Positions 53,436-62,919 of a DNA stretch of 64,000 bases are shown here, piece after piece. Position 1 is the first letter of the stretch. Every line of letters starts with the position of its first letter. Location of the stretch: assembly GCF_030053775.1 (NCBI RefSeq), contig NZ_CP125669.1, forward strand, positions 3,763,634-3,827,633, given 5' to 3'. The translations under genes were made by a program, and so were the position numbers. Origin of the DNA: Acinetobacter corruptisaponis. Lineage in GTDB: Bacteria > Pseudomonadota > Gammaproteobacteria > Pseudomonadales > Moraxellaceae. Under the pieces are notes generated by a model. That model searched no databases. It saw nothing but the letters and a program-made list of their open reading frames with translations, and was not told the origin of the DNA.

Positions 53436-56075
53436 TTGATGACCATCGACCGTAATAGTAAAGCTGATGCGTGGCTGGCTCATAGTCAGCGAGAACAGTC
53501 AGGGCGTTTAACCCTGTTTTTAGGTGCAGCACCTGGTGTAGGTAAAACCTATGCCATGTTAAGCCGAGCGCATGAATTGGTCAGGCAAGGTCATCATGTC
53601 GTGGTTGGCATTGTGGAAACGCATGGGCGTATCGAAACAGAGCAACTGGTTGACGGTTTACAGGTACTGCCCCGTAAACACATCCAGTATCAAAACCGCA
53701 CACTTGAGGAAATGGATTTAGACCAGATTCTTGCCATTAAACCTAAAATTGTACTGGTTGATGAACTTGCTCATCGTAATGTGCCCAACAGTCGGCATGA
53801 ATATCGCTGGCAGGATGTAAACGAAATTTTGGATGCAGGAATTGATGTCTATAGCACCCTGAACATTCAACATCTGGAAAGTCTAAATGATGTGGTGTAC
53901 CAGATTACAGGGGTTCGGGTCAGTGAAACCGTCCCTGACCTGATTTTTAAACGTCTAAAAGATGTACGTCTGGTTGATTTACCAGTACCTGAATTACTGG
54001 AACGGATGAAACAGGGCAAAATCTATATGCCTGAACAAACCGTTCATGCACTGGATGGATTTTTTAAACCTGTCAATTTGATTGCTTTGCGTGACCTTGC
54101 CATTCAAACCGTTGCAGGACAAGTCGATTTAAATTATCGGGAAAAGTTTACCGCACAGGGACAGGTCATTCCTGTACAAAACCATTTAATGCTGGTGATT
54201 GATGGTTCGGAATTTTCAGAGGATTTGGTACGTCGAGCCAATCGTATTGCAGAACGGCGTAACGCATTGTGGAGCGTGATTTCGGTTCAAAAAAGTCGCC
54301 AAAAACAGCAACGCATTTTAATGGTGAATAAAGCCTTTCAACTTGCCCGTAAACTGGGTGCAGAAACTTATCTATTCTACAATGACCATGTGGCAGAAAG
54401 CATTATTCAGGCGGCTTATGATTATGGTGCATCCAATATCCTGATTTGCTATCAGCCCAAAAAAACAAGGTGGAAAAATTTATTCAATCAATCCATTACT
54501 GATAAATTGCTGGCAGAACCTCATCCCTTTGAAATTACACTGGTACAACCCTCAAGCCTAAAAAATAAGGGCATGGCATCGCCATCCCATCAAAATAAAC
54601 GTGAGTTTAATTCCCAGATACGGCAATGGCTAGAAAGTAGCATCATTGTCTGTTTAGGATTGATCATTGCCACAGTAAGCGACCAGTTCATTGGCTATAA
54701 TGATTTGGCACTTATTTTTATTATTACTGTGATGTTGGTTGCGATTAGAACACAAATGCTGATGACATTTATCAGTGTATTGGTGTGTTTTGCTCTGTAT
54801 AACTACTTTTTTATTAGCCCACGTTTTAGTTTTGAAATTAATGCAAAAAATGGTGTGATTACCATTGTGATATTTTTGGTATCTGCATTATTGGTTGGGC
54901 GTTTGGCAAGCCTGTTAAAAGCTCAGGTGGTCAGTCTAAAATCTGCAAACTCCGTATCGATTCAACTTCTGGAACTGGAACGTAAATTATCGCCCTGTGT
55001 TGATTTATCCCAAGTGGTACATGTGGCAAAACAACATTTGGAAACGGTACTTAATGCACAAGTCTGGTTGAAGATAGGGGAAAAATATACAACATTAAAT
55101 GTTGCATTGAATGAAAAAGAGCAGATTGCGGCAGACTGGACACAGAAAAATTTACAGCCTTGTGGACGTTTTACCAATACCTTAACTCAGTCAGACTGGT
55201 GGTTTAATCCGTTAATTTTAGAAAAGCAGCATGGCGTGATTGGCATCAAATTTCCAGCCAGCCAAAACATGATTTCATTTGAACAACAACGTTTAATTGA
55301 ATTGATGATTGAAGATATTGCCCAGACGGCTTCCCGTATCCAATTGGCAACGGAACTGGAAGATGCCAGAGTTGTTGGAGAAACTGAAAAATTACGCTCT
55401 GCCTTATTGTCATCAGTTTCACATGATTTACGTTCGCCTTTAGCTGCCATTATTGGTTCGGCAGATAGCTTAAAATACTATGCTGAACATATGTCTAAAC
55501 ATGACCAGAATGAATTATTGGACACCATTCATATTGAAAGTGAACGCCTTGATCGCTATATCCAGAACTTATTGGATATGACCCGATTAGGGCATCAGGG
55601 ACTCACTTTGGCACGAGACTGGATTGATGTAGATACCTTGATTCAATCGGCAACAGAGCGTTTGATTCGCTATCAACCCCATATCAAAATTCAAAAAAAT
55701 ATTGCTCCGAACTTGCCACAACTTTATGTTCATCCTGCATTGGTTGAACAGGCAATTTTTAATGTGCTAGAAAATGCCGCTAAATTTTCACCTGACAATA
55801 CGCCTGTGCAGATCACGGCTGTTCAGGATGGAAACTATATCCAGATTGATATTATTGATGAGGGCATCGGGATTCCAGAACAGGAACGAGAGCAGATTTT
55901 TAATATGTTCTATACCATGCAGCGTGGTGATCGGGGCAAAACAGGCACAGGTTTGGGGCTATCAATTGTGAAAGCAATTATTGGAGCACATATGGGGGAG
56001 ATACAGGCCTTACCTGCATTTCAAAATTACGGTACTTTAATTAGAATAGGTTTACCACTGAATTTATCGGAATAG
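53436..56075 (+). CDS. kdpD: K+-sensing histidine kinase KdpD
   Basis: An 879-residue kinase with the standard KdpD layout. An N-terminal KdpD domain has Walker A G30-A-A-P-G-V-G-K-T38, a universal-stress-type domain follows near 250-370, four membrane helices lie around 405-500, then a GAF-like region and the catalytic domain with H663 in SSVSHDLRSPLAA. It senses K+ limitation or turgor and phosphorylates KdpE. It starts 22 bases after kdpC and ends three bases before kdpE. Confidence 0.95.
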   Translation: MMTIDRNSKADAWLAHSQREQSGRLTLFLGAAPGVGKTYAMLSRAHELVRQGHHVVVGIVETHGRIETEQLVDGLQVLPRKHIQYQNRTLEEMDLDQILAIKPKIVLVDELAHRNVPNSRHEYRWQDVNEILDAGIDVYSTLNIQHLESLNDVVYQITGVRVSETVPDLIFKRLKDVRLVDLPVPELLERMKQGKIYMPEQTVHALDGFFKPVNLIALRDLAIQTVAGQVDLNYREKFTAQGQVIPVQNHLMLVIDGSEFSEDLVRRANRIAERRNALWSVISVQKSRQKQQRILMVNKAFQLARKLGAETYLFYNDHVAESIIQAAYDYGASNILICYQPKKTRWKNLFNQSITDKLLAEPHPFEITLVQPSSLKNKGMASPSHQNKREFNSQIRQWLESSIIVCLGLIIATVSDQFIGYNDLALIFIITVMLVAIRTQMLMTFISVLVCFALYNYFFISPRFSFEINAKNGVITIVIFLVSALLVGRLASLLKAQVVSLKSANSVSIQLLELERKLSPCVDLSQVVHVAKQHLETVLNAQVWLKIGEKYTTLNVALNEKEQIAADWTQKNLQPCGRFTNTLTQSDWWFNPLILEKQHGVIGIKFPASQNMISFEQQRLIELMIEDIAQTASRIQLATELEDARVVGETEKLRSALLSSVSHDLRSPLAAIIGSADSLKYYAEHMSKHDQNELLDTIHIESERLDRYIQNLLDMTRLGHQGLTLARDWIDVDTLIQSATERLIRYQPHIKIQKNIAPNLPQLYVHPALVEQAIFNVLENAAKFSPDNTPVQITAVQDGNYIQIDIIDEGIGIPEQEREQIFNMFYTMQRGDRGKTGTGLGLSIVKAIIGAHMGEIQALPAFQNYGTLIRIGLPLNLSE

Positions 56076-56078
56076 TTC

Positions 56079-56792
56079 ATGTTGCATCATGCTGTACAAG
56101 GTTCGATTCTGATTATTGATGATGAACCCCAGATTCGTAAATTTCTGGATATTGCCTTACGCACACAGGGTTATCAGATTCTGGTTGCTGAAAATGGTCT
56201 CAAAGGACTGGAAGTTCTGGCAACACAAGGGGCAGATTTGGTGATTTTGGATTTAGGTTTACCTGATATGGATGGCAAAGAGGTGTTGCTTGAATTGCGA
56301 CAATGGTCGGATGCACCTGTCATTGTATTATCTGCCCGACCTGATGAGCAGCAGAAAGTGATGCTACTTGATGCAGGGGCAAATGATTATGTCACCAAAC
56401 CTTTTAGTATTCAGGAGTTGGCTGCACGGATTCGGGTCTTGTTTCGGGATAAGCCTGTTAAGGTTGAACAGCATATTATTTTTGATGATGGTTATTTATA
56501 CATTGATGTGGCTGAACATGTTGTCAAATTAAATGGTATAGAGCTATCTTTAAGCAAAAAAGAATTTCAGCTTCTGGCTTTATTGATACGTTATCAAGGG
56601 AAAATCATCACACAAAAACAGCTTATTGTAGAGCTGTGGGGCAATACCCACGTTGAAGATACCCATTACTTGCGGATTTTAGTCAAAAAATTAAGAGATA
56701 AAATTGGTGATGTTGCAACTGAACCTAAATATATTCAAACGATTACAGGTGTTGGGTTAAGATTTACTTGTTCTATTCATTTTAATCATTAA
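56079..56792 (+). CDS. kdpE: Response regulator KdpE
   Basis: A 237-residue OmpR-type regulator. D14-D15 form the acidic pocket, D58 (VILDLGLPD) is the phospho-acceptor and the conserved K-P-F-S follows. The C-terminal winged helix ends Q-T-I-T-G-V-G-L-R-F. It activates the kdp genes in response to KdpD. Last gene of the kdpABCDE series; a weak hairpin follows. Confidence 0.95.
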   Translation: MLHHAVQGSILIIDDEPQIRKFLDIALRTQGYQILVAENGLKGLEVLATQGADLVILDLGLPDMDGKEVLLELRQWSDAPVIVLSARPDEQQKVMLLDAGANDYVTKPFSIQELAARIRVLFRDKPVKVEQHIIFDDGYLYIDVAEHVVKLNGIELSLSKKEFQLLALLIRYQGKIITQKQLIVELWGNTHVEDTHYLRILVKKLRDKIGDVATEPKYIQTITGVGLRFTCSIHFNH

Positions 56793-56793
56793 A

Positions 56794-56823
56794 AGATTAC
56801 ATCATTTTTTTAATGTAATCTTA
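56794..56823 (+). terminator. Hairpin after kdpE
   Basis: Ten-pair stem AAGATTACAT / ATGTAATCTT with a T-rich ten-base loop, two bases after the stop; no T run follows, so termination strength is doubtful. Confidence 0.5.
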
Positions 56824-57041
56824 TCTGAAGATATAGTTTAAAAACTATTCGATAAAGCTCAAATAAAAATATTTTTCCCTCTATTCTCAACCAACTACCC
56901 TTATTTCATCGCCTTGATTAAAATTTGTAATATAATAAATGTCTATATTTTATTCTTTCTGTATTGAAGATATTAATTTCACAGTTTATTCACATCAGTA
57001 TCTATTAACTTAAAATATTATAAAAGTTAAAGGTGGTATGT

Positions 57042-57599
57042 ATGCAACTTATTAAACGAACAATGATTTTTTCAGGTTTGATTGCTTCTTTAGGTTTTTT
57101 ATGCTCTTTTGCAACGCATGCAGAAATCCAAACTCCTAAAGTAGTGGATAAGATTGAGGTCGATAAGTATGTCGGCAAGTGGTATGAAATAGCACACTTT
57201 CCGATGTATTTTCAGCGAAAATGTGTGAGTGATACTACAGCCAATTATTCGATCAACTCTGATAAAACTATTGCTGTAATTAATAGTTGTCGTACAAAAA
57301 AAGGAGAAACCATTAGTTCTGAAGGTGTCGGTTATCCCCAAAATGAAGGCAGTAGTAAGTTAAAGGTTAGCTTCTTACCTTCTGGATTACGATGGATTCC
57401 GTTCACCAAAGGAGATTATTGGATTCTAAGAATTGATTCTAACTACCGTGTTGCATTGGTAGGGGGGCCATCTCATAAGTACCTATGGATCTTATCAAGA
57501 GATTCGAATCTGGATGCAGCAACGTACCAATCGTATGTGCAAACTGCCCGCGATTATGGATATGATGTTTCTAAGCTGGTTCGCACTCCACAGATATAG
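57042..57599 (+). CDS. Lipocalin family protein (Blc-like), exported
   Basis: About 185 residues. A signal peptide (to about A27, FATHA) leads into a lipocalin fold with the G-x-W motif in YVGKWYEIAHFP and the second family motif around ILSRDSNLDAATY. E. coli Blc is a lipoprotein; here the signal has no proper lipobox, so the protein is probably soluble in the periplasm. Blc binds fatty acids and lysophospholipids. The RBS AGGTGG supports the ATG at 57042 over an upstream GTG. Its location before a fatty-acid modification cluster fits a lipid carrier role. Confidence 0.87.
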   Translation: MQLIKRTMIFSGLIASLGFLCSFATHAEIQTPKVVDKIEVDKYVGKWYEIAHFPMYFQRKCVSDTTANYSINSDKTIAVINSCRTKKGETISSEGVGYPQNEGSSKLKVSFLPSGLRWIPFTKGDYWILRIDSNYRVALVGGPSHKYLWILSRDSNLDAATYQSYVQTARDYGYDVSKLVRTPQI

Positions 57600-57834
57600 G
57601 ATTGTATGTCTATCTCACAAATATTAATCATTCGAGCGATTACCAAAAACTATTCAGGTGAAAGCTTTAGCGTAGTTGAGAACATCTTAAGAATAGTGTG
57701 CATTAATCAAATATAAATTTATGTTTTTTAATGATTTCGTATTAAAATTGGGGTGGTCAGTAAAGCTTCACATAAAATTCATATCGAATTTTCTAAAATG
57801 ATAATTATAAAAATGAGGTAGTCAGGAAGAATCA

Positions 57835-58824
57835 ATGTTTAAATTTTTTCTGGGATGGATAGATAGTTGGTCAAATAGAAATTCGCTTGGATCAAATCCA
57901 GTTGATGACCCTAAAAGCATTAAAGATACTCAAGTCCAATGGTTGAGAATTGTTCCATTTATTTTACTGCACATTGCTTGTTTAGCTGTGTTCTGGGTAG
58001 GCATTTCATGGTTTGCAATTATTTTTATGATCATATTTTATGTGATCAGAATGTTTGCAATTACCGCCTTTTTCCATCGTTATTTATCTCATAAAACATT
58101 TCAAACTTCACGGCCAGTACAATTTATTTTTCTGCTTATAGGAACAATGAGTGCACAACGTGGCCCGCTCTGGTGGGCTGCACATCATCGGTATCACCAT
58201 CATTTTACTGATACAGAACAAGACCCTCATTCATCTACCCATGGTTTTTGGTACAGCCATATTGGGTGGTTTTTGAATGAACAGAACTTCTCGACGCGCA
58301 AACATATCATCAAAGATTGGTTAAAGTTTCCTGAGATTATCTGGTTAGATCGATTTAGTTTACTCATTGTTTTAATGACCGCTTTTGCTGTCTATGTGTT
58401 GGGCGAGTGGCTCGCTGCTACTCATCCGAATTTAGGTACTTCGGGGCTGCAACTATTAGTGTGGGGCTTTGTTGTTTCAACCGTGCTATTGATTCATGCA
58501 ACTTTATGTATTAACTCACTGGCTCATTTATACGGAAGCAGAGATTTCGATACTACGGATAATAGTCGTAATAATCTTCTTCTTTCAATTATAACGTTAG
58601 GTGAGGGATGGCATAACAATCATCATTATTATGCAGGTAGTACGCGTCAAGGGTTTTTCTGGTGGCAAATTGATATCACCTATTATGTTTTAAAAGCAAT
58701 GTCTTGGCTGGGTTTAATCTGGGGAATAAAACCTGTGCCACAGCGTATTTATGCTGCTTATAACAGCCAAAAACAAAATCTTAAAATGAACCTAACCAAA
58801 ACTCAAACCAAGGAGTCTTCATGA
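57835..58824 (+). CDS. Acyl-CoA (delta-9 type) fatty acid desaturase
   Basis: A 329-residue membrane di-iron desaturase. The three histidine boxes are H-R-Y-L-S-H (near residue 80), H-H-R-Y-H-H (near 118) and H-N-N-H-H (near 260), with four hydrophobic segments around them. It inserts a double bond into a saturated acyl chain using O2. The product could feed the cyclopropane-type methyltransferases downstream. Its 3' end overlaps the FAD oxidoreductase start by four bases, so the two are translationally coupled. Confidence 0.92.
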   Translation: MFKFFLGWIDSWSNRNSLGSNPVDDPKSIKDTQVQWLRIVPFILLHIACLAVFWVGISWFAIIFMIIFYVIRMFAITAFFHRYLSHKTFQTSRPVQFIFLLIGTMSAQRGPLWWAAHHRYHHHFTDTEQDPHSSTHGFWYSHIGWFLNEQNFSTRKHIIKDWLKFPEIIWLDRFSLLIVLMTAFAVYVLGEWLAATHPNLGTSGLQLLVWGFVVSTVLLIHATLCINSLAHLYGSRDFDTTDNSRNNLLLSIITLGEGWHNNHHYYAGSTRQGFFWWQIDITYYVLKAMSWLGLIWGIKPVPQRIYAAYNSQKQNLKMNLTKTQTKESS

Positions 58825-60098
58825 AAATTGCAATTGTTGGCTCTGGTATCTCTGGAATGTATGCTGCTTGGAAACTCTCAAAAATGCATCATGTGACCAT
58901 TTTTGAAAAGCAGGACTATTTTGGTGGGCATACCGATACCCATGAACTTAGTATTGATCAGAAAAATGTAAGTGTAGACAGTGGTTTTATTGTCTTCAAT
59001 GCGTATAACTATCCACTTTTTAGTGCAATGCTTGCTGAGCTTGGAGTCAAAGCACAGAACAGCGACATGAGTTTTTCCGTCAATAATCTGGTGACAGGGT
59101 TACAATACAATCCTTCAAAAAAATGGTCATTATTGGTTAGACCACAAAACTTTTTAAATAAAAACTTTCGGGGGATGCTGTCGGATTTACTTCGCTTTTA
59201 TAAAGAAAATAAAGATGTTTCTGTTGAGGAAAGTCATCCTGAATTAACCATTGACGAGTATTTAAATCATCATGGATATTCTCAGGCGTTTAGAGATGAA
59301 CACCTATATCCAATGTGCGGGGCGCTTTGGTCAAGCCCTATCGATCAAGTAGGCAATATTCCCTACAAGTTCGTGGTAAGTTTTTTTCAGCATCACCGTA
59401 TGCTGCAATTAAAAGATCGACCGCAGTGGCAAACTGTTAAAGGTGGCTCAATATCCTACATCTATGCAATTCAACATCATTGCCCAACGATTATCTGGAA
59501 AAAAAATCAAGTAAAGCAAGTGATCAGAAGCAAAGATCATATTTCCATTGTGACAGCACATGGGCAAGAGCAATTTGATTGGGTCATTTTTGCAAGTCAT
59601 GCTGACGACACTTTAAAATTATTAGATGAGCCTTCAAACATAGAGCGTGAAGTCTTAGGCAGTTTTGATTACCAAGATAATCGTATGGTAGTACACCATG
59701 ATACATCTATTATGCCGAAATCTAGATCACAGTGGGCAAGCTGGCATGTTCATGTGACTCCGCAAGCTCAAAATGAACAATCTACCTTGACCGACAATGT
59801 TCACTTTGGTTTTACCTACTGGATGAATAGTTTGCAAAATTTGAACTGTAAAACACAGGTTTTTTCTACACTTAATCCCAATACACCGATTGCCAAAGAT
59901 AAGATTTATATTGAAAGGCATTATCGGCATCCCGTATTTAATAAAACTGCACTTGAGGCCCAATCCCGTTGGCATGAATTAGATGGCAAAAACCGTAGTT
60001 CATTTTGTGGTGCGTATTGGGGTTGGGGATTTCATGAAGATGGGGCAAGAAGTGCTGAACGTGTTGTAGAACATTTAATGACTATAGCTGATGAATAG
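58821..60098 (+). CDS. FAD/NAD(P)-binding amine-oxidase-type oxidoreductase
   Basis: A 425-residue flavoprotein with the N-terminal dinucleotide motif G-S-G-I-S-G-M-Y-A-A and an E-K-Q-x-x-F-G-G-H segment after it. It closes with a second FAD-contact segment near the C-terminus (W-G-W-G-F-H-E-D-G-A-R-S-A-E-R-V). Proteins of this group, often annotated as amine oxidase or dehydrogenase, are regularly encoded with DUF1365 and cyclopropane-synthase-type genes. They are implicated in oxidative modification of methylated fatty acids. Overlaps the desaturase gene and lies 10 bases before DUF1365. Confidence 0.85.
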   Translation: MKIAIVGSGISGMYAAWKLSKMHHVTIFEKQDYFGGHTDTHELSIDQKNVSVDSGFIVFNAYNYPLFSAMLAELGVKAQNSDMSFSVNNLVTGLQYNPSKKWSLLVRPQNFLNKNFRGMLSDLLRFYKENKDVSVEESHPELTIDEYLNHHGYSQAFRDEHLYPMCGALWSSPIDQVGNIPYKFVVSFFQHHRMLQLKDRPQWQTVKGGSISYIYAIQHHCPTIIWKKNQVKQVIRSKDHISIVTAHGQEQFDWVIFASHADDTLKLLDEPSNIEREVLGSFDYQDNRMVVHHDTSIMPKSRSQWASWHVHVTPQAQNEQSTLTDNVHFGFTYWMNSLQNLNCKTQVFSTLNPNTPIAKDKIYIERHYRHPVFNKTALEAQSRWHELDGKNRSSFCGAYWGWGFHEDGARSAERVVEHLMTIADE

Positions 60099-60108
60099 GG
60101 GGCTGAGT

Positions 60109-60924
60109 ATGTTAGAAACTCCACTTGCTATCGCGAAAGCTAAAATCAGACATCGCCGATTTACCCCTAAGGCACATGAATTTAAAGCAACATTAAGCTA
60201 TTTATATTTTGATCCTGATCAGATAACAACCAAACTCAGTGATTCATGGTTATGTTCAACAGCACACTGGAATCTTCTAAAGATAGATGAAAATGATTTT
60301 TTGCAAGGTTATACAGGGAATTTAAGGCAAAGGATAAAAAACATCTTATTGCAGCAAGTAGATGCGGTCTTGCCCATACAATCAGAAATTCGTGTATTGG
60401 CTTTACCACGAATGCTTGGTTTCAGTTTTAATTCGGTTGTGTTTTATTTTATTTTTAATAGTCAAAAACAGCTTCTTTTTATCTTAACTGAGATCACCAA
60501 TACGCCTTGGAAAGAACGCAAAGTATATGTGCATGATTGTCGTGATAAGTTAAAACACCATTCTGAGTATCATGGTGCAGAGTTCGAATTTCAAAAAAGT
60601 TTTCATGTTTCTCCATTTATGCCGATGAATATTCAGTACAAATGGCACTTTAACTTTTCTGATGCTCAAAATGTCATTCATATGCAGCTTTATCAAACAC
60701 AAAAATTAATTTTTGATGCAACGATGCTGTTCGAATTAGAAAATATCACAGTTCCTTCACAGCTCAATCGTTATGCTGTTCATTATGCTTTTGAACCTTT
60801 CAAAATGCTCGCTTCGATTTATTTACAAGCATTTTATTTATGGCGAAAGAAAGTTCCATTTTATCGGCACCCTAAAAAAGATAAGGATTTAAAACAAGAT
60901 GATCAAAACGCTTATTTTCGGTGA
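60109..60924 (+). CDS. DUF1365 family protein
   Basis: About 271 residues of the DUF1365 family, with the N-terminal R-H-R-R-F-T-P-K-x-H-x-F and the L-P-R-M-L-G-F-S-F-N-x-V-x-F-Y-F segment, then the F-H-V-S-P-F-M-P-M segment. Function unestablished; it nearly always accompanies an FAD oxidoreductase and a cyclopropane-synthase-type methyltransferase. I chose the ATG at 60109, six bases after AGGGGG, over one at 60091 that overlaps the previous gene. Its 3' end overlaps the next gene by 26 bases. Confidence 0.85.
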   Translation: MLETPLAIAKAKIRHRRFTPKAHEFKATLSYLYFDPDQITTKLSDSWLCSTAHWNLLKIDENDFLQGYTGNLRQRIKNILLQQVDAVLPIQSEIRVLALPRMLGFSFNSVVFYFIFNSQKQLLFILTEITNTPWKERKVYVHDCRDKLKHHSEYHGAEFEFQKSFHVSPFMPMNIQYKWHFNFSDAQNVIHMQLYQTQKLIFDATMLFELENITVPSQLNRYAVHYAFEPFKMLASIYLQAFYLWRKKVPFYRHPKKDKDLKQDDQNAYFR

Positions 60925-62098
60925 AAACGATTCACTGCCATTTGTTTTACGCAGCTTGCTTAAACTTCGTCATGGTCAAATTCATTTCCGTGGTGAATGG
61001 AATGGCACGGTAGGTGAAATTTCTGATTTAGAAGCAACGGTGGATGTGCATAATAAAGCCCTCATTGATCTAATTTTTAAAAATGGCGTGCTTGGGGCGG
61101 CTGAGGGTTATATTCAGGGATATTGGAGCAGTGAAAACTTAGTTGAACTGATCCAAATTTTAGCGAGAAACCGTCATGTTCTCGATAAAATTAATCAAAA
61201 TATGCTTTCGCAAGCAAGCCAACTGATTTTAAAAGCGTGGTACAAAACACGTAAAAATTCATTATCAGGCAGCCGTAAAAATATTGCAGAGCACTATGAT
61301 CTCAGCAATGATTTTTTTAAGCTCTTTCTAGACTCTTCCATGATGTACTCCAGTGCAATCTATAAGCAAACGCACATGACATTAGAGCAAGCATCTGATT
61401 ATAAAAAAGAATTGATCTGCCAAAAATTGCAATTGAAACCGATGGATCATCTCGTTGAAATCGGAAGCGGTTGGGGCGGTTTTGCGATCTATGCAGCCCA
61501 GCATTACGGCTGTAAAGTGACCACAATTACGATTTCACAGGCTCAGTACGATGAAGCAAATAAACGTATTGCAGCAGCAGGTTTAAGTCATCGTGTGAAT
61601 GTTGAACTCAAGGATTATCGTTTATTGGAAGGCAAGTTCGACAAATTGGTTTCCATCGAAATGATCGAAGCTGTGGGTGAGCAATATTTATCAACTTACT
61701 TTAATAAATGTAGATCCCTGCTTAAGCCATATGGTTTGGGATTGATCCAAGCCATTACCATTGAAGATGCACGTTATAAAAAAGCATTAAGTACAGTGGA
61801 TTATATTAAACGCTATATTTTCCCAGGTAGTTTTATTCCATGTATTAGTGTGCTGACCCAAGCTGCATCTGAACAGAAACTGCGTTTAAAACATCTTGAA
61901 GATATTGGCCTTAGTTATGCTGAAACGATTCATCAATGGCGTGAACGTTTTTTAAATGCCAAACCACAGGTATTGGCACTGGGGTTTGATGAAAACTTCA
62001 TTCGAATGTGGGATTTCTACCTTTGTTACTGCGAAGGTGGCTTTAAAGAAGGTGTAATTAGCAATGTACAACTCTTATTCGAAGCAAGCCCTTATTAA
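60899..62098 (+). CDS. Cyclopropane-fatty-acid synthase-type SAM methyltransferase (first)
   Basis: A 399-residue member of the CFA synthase family with the SAM motif V-E-I-G-S-G-W-G-G-F-A, preceded by A-E-H-Y-D-L-S-N-D-F-F and the M-M-Y-S-S-A segment. It contains S-I-E-M-I-E-A-V-G and the carbonate-site-like region. Members transfer a methyl(ene) group from SAM to the double bond of an acyl chain in membrane phospholipid; products can be cyclopropane or branched or methylated chains. Context with an FAD enzyme and DUF1365 favours a modified product beyond plain cyclopropane. Confidence 0.88.
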   Translation: MIKTLIFGENDSLPFVLRSLLKLRHGQIHFRGEWNGTVGEISDLEATVDVHNKALIDLIFKNGVLGAAEGYIQGYWSSENLVELIQILARNRHVLDKINQNMLSQASQLILKAWYKTRKNSLSGSRKNIAEHYDLSNDFFKLFLDSSMMYSSAIYKQTHMTLEQASDYKKELICQKLQLKPMDHLVEIGSGWGGFAIYAAQHYGCKVTTITISQAQYDEANKRIAAAGLSHRVNVELKDYRLLEGKFDKLVSIEMIEAVGEQYLSTYFNKCRSLLKPYGLGLIQAITIEDARYKKALSTVDYIKRYIFPGSFIPCISVLTQAASEQKLRLKHLEDIGLSYAETIHQWRERFLNAKPQVLALGFDENFIRMWDFYLCYCEGGFKEGVISNVQLLFEASPY

Positions 62099-62132
62099 TA
62101 ATCAACTTATGTGATGCATCAAGGAGGCAAGT

Positions 62133-62915
62133 ATGTTGTGGCAATTGTTTGTACTTGATACTGTCGTGATGATAATTTGTTGGCTATGGGCGACATACAA
62201 CTTTCGTGCAGGCATTGTTGATGTGGCATGGAGTTTTTGCATTTTCCTAAATATTGTCATTACTGCTTGGTGTGTAGATGTCGCTCCAGAGAACGTCAGA
62301 TGGTTTATAGGCATTCTGAGTTCTGTTTGGTTTTTACGATTGAGTGTGCATTTATTTCGCCGTTATATGGCAGAGCACGAAGAAGATCGCCGATATGCCA
62401 ATATGCGGTTAGCGATGGGAAAATATCAACACCTTGGCTTTTTTGCCTTTTTTATGTTTCAAGCGGGTTTAGCAATTTTATTCAGTATTCCAATGTGGAG
62501 TTTACTGAATGTGCCAATTACAGTTTGGAATAACCAAAGCAATGATTTTATTATTATTGCAGGCGTGATTATGGTGATTGCATTTATGGGTGAAGTAATT
62601 GCAGATCAGCAATTATACCGTTTCAAGCAAAATCCACAGAATCATGGAAAGACGATGGATCAGGGGCTATGGAAATATTCGCGTCATCCAAACTACTTTT
62701 TTGAATGGATACATTGGTTTGCTTATCCAGTAATTGGGTTGGCGGCAGGGTTATATAGCCTCTGGATTTATCCTGTTTTGATGTGGTTCTTTTTGTATTA
62801 CATCACGGGGATTCCATTTAGTGAACAGCAGGCATTAAAAAATCGAGGTCAAAATTATCTCGATTATCAAAAACGAACTTCTATGTTTATTCCATGGAAA
62901 CCCAAAAATAGGTGA
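62133..62915 (+). CDS. DUF1295 family membrane protein (steroid 5-alpha-reductase-like)
   Basis: A 260-residue membrane protein of the DUF1295 group, with six or so helices and the C-terminal signature G-L-W-K-Y-S-R-H-P-N-Y-F-F-E-W. The ending G-I-P-x-S-E-Q-Q-A-L matches the NADPH-site pattern of steroid reductase/isoprenylcysteine methyltransferase-like folds. A strong RBS (AAGGAGG) precedes the start. The family is found with CFA-type genes; it may reduce a lipid intermediate. Confidence 0.82.
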   Translation: MLWQLFVLDTVVMIICWLWATYNFRAGIVDVAWSFCIFLNIVITAWCVDVAPENVRWFIGILSSVWFLRLSVHLFRRYMAEHEEDRRYANMRLAMGKYQHLGFFAFFMFQAGLAILFSIPMWSLLNVPITVWNNQSNDFIIIAGVIMVIAFMGEVIADQQLYRFKQNPQNHGKTMDQGLWKYSRHPNYFFEWIHWFAYPVIGLAAGLYSLWIYPVLMWFFLYYITGIPFSEQQALKNRGQNYLDYQKRTSMFIPWKPKNR

Positions 62916-62919
62916 GCGT

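Noticed and set aside
57042..57599. Blc-type lipoprotein
   Set aside because: The cysteine in the signal segment (GFLCSF) does not fit a lipobox; a normal signal-peptidase I site follows.
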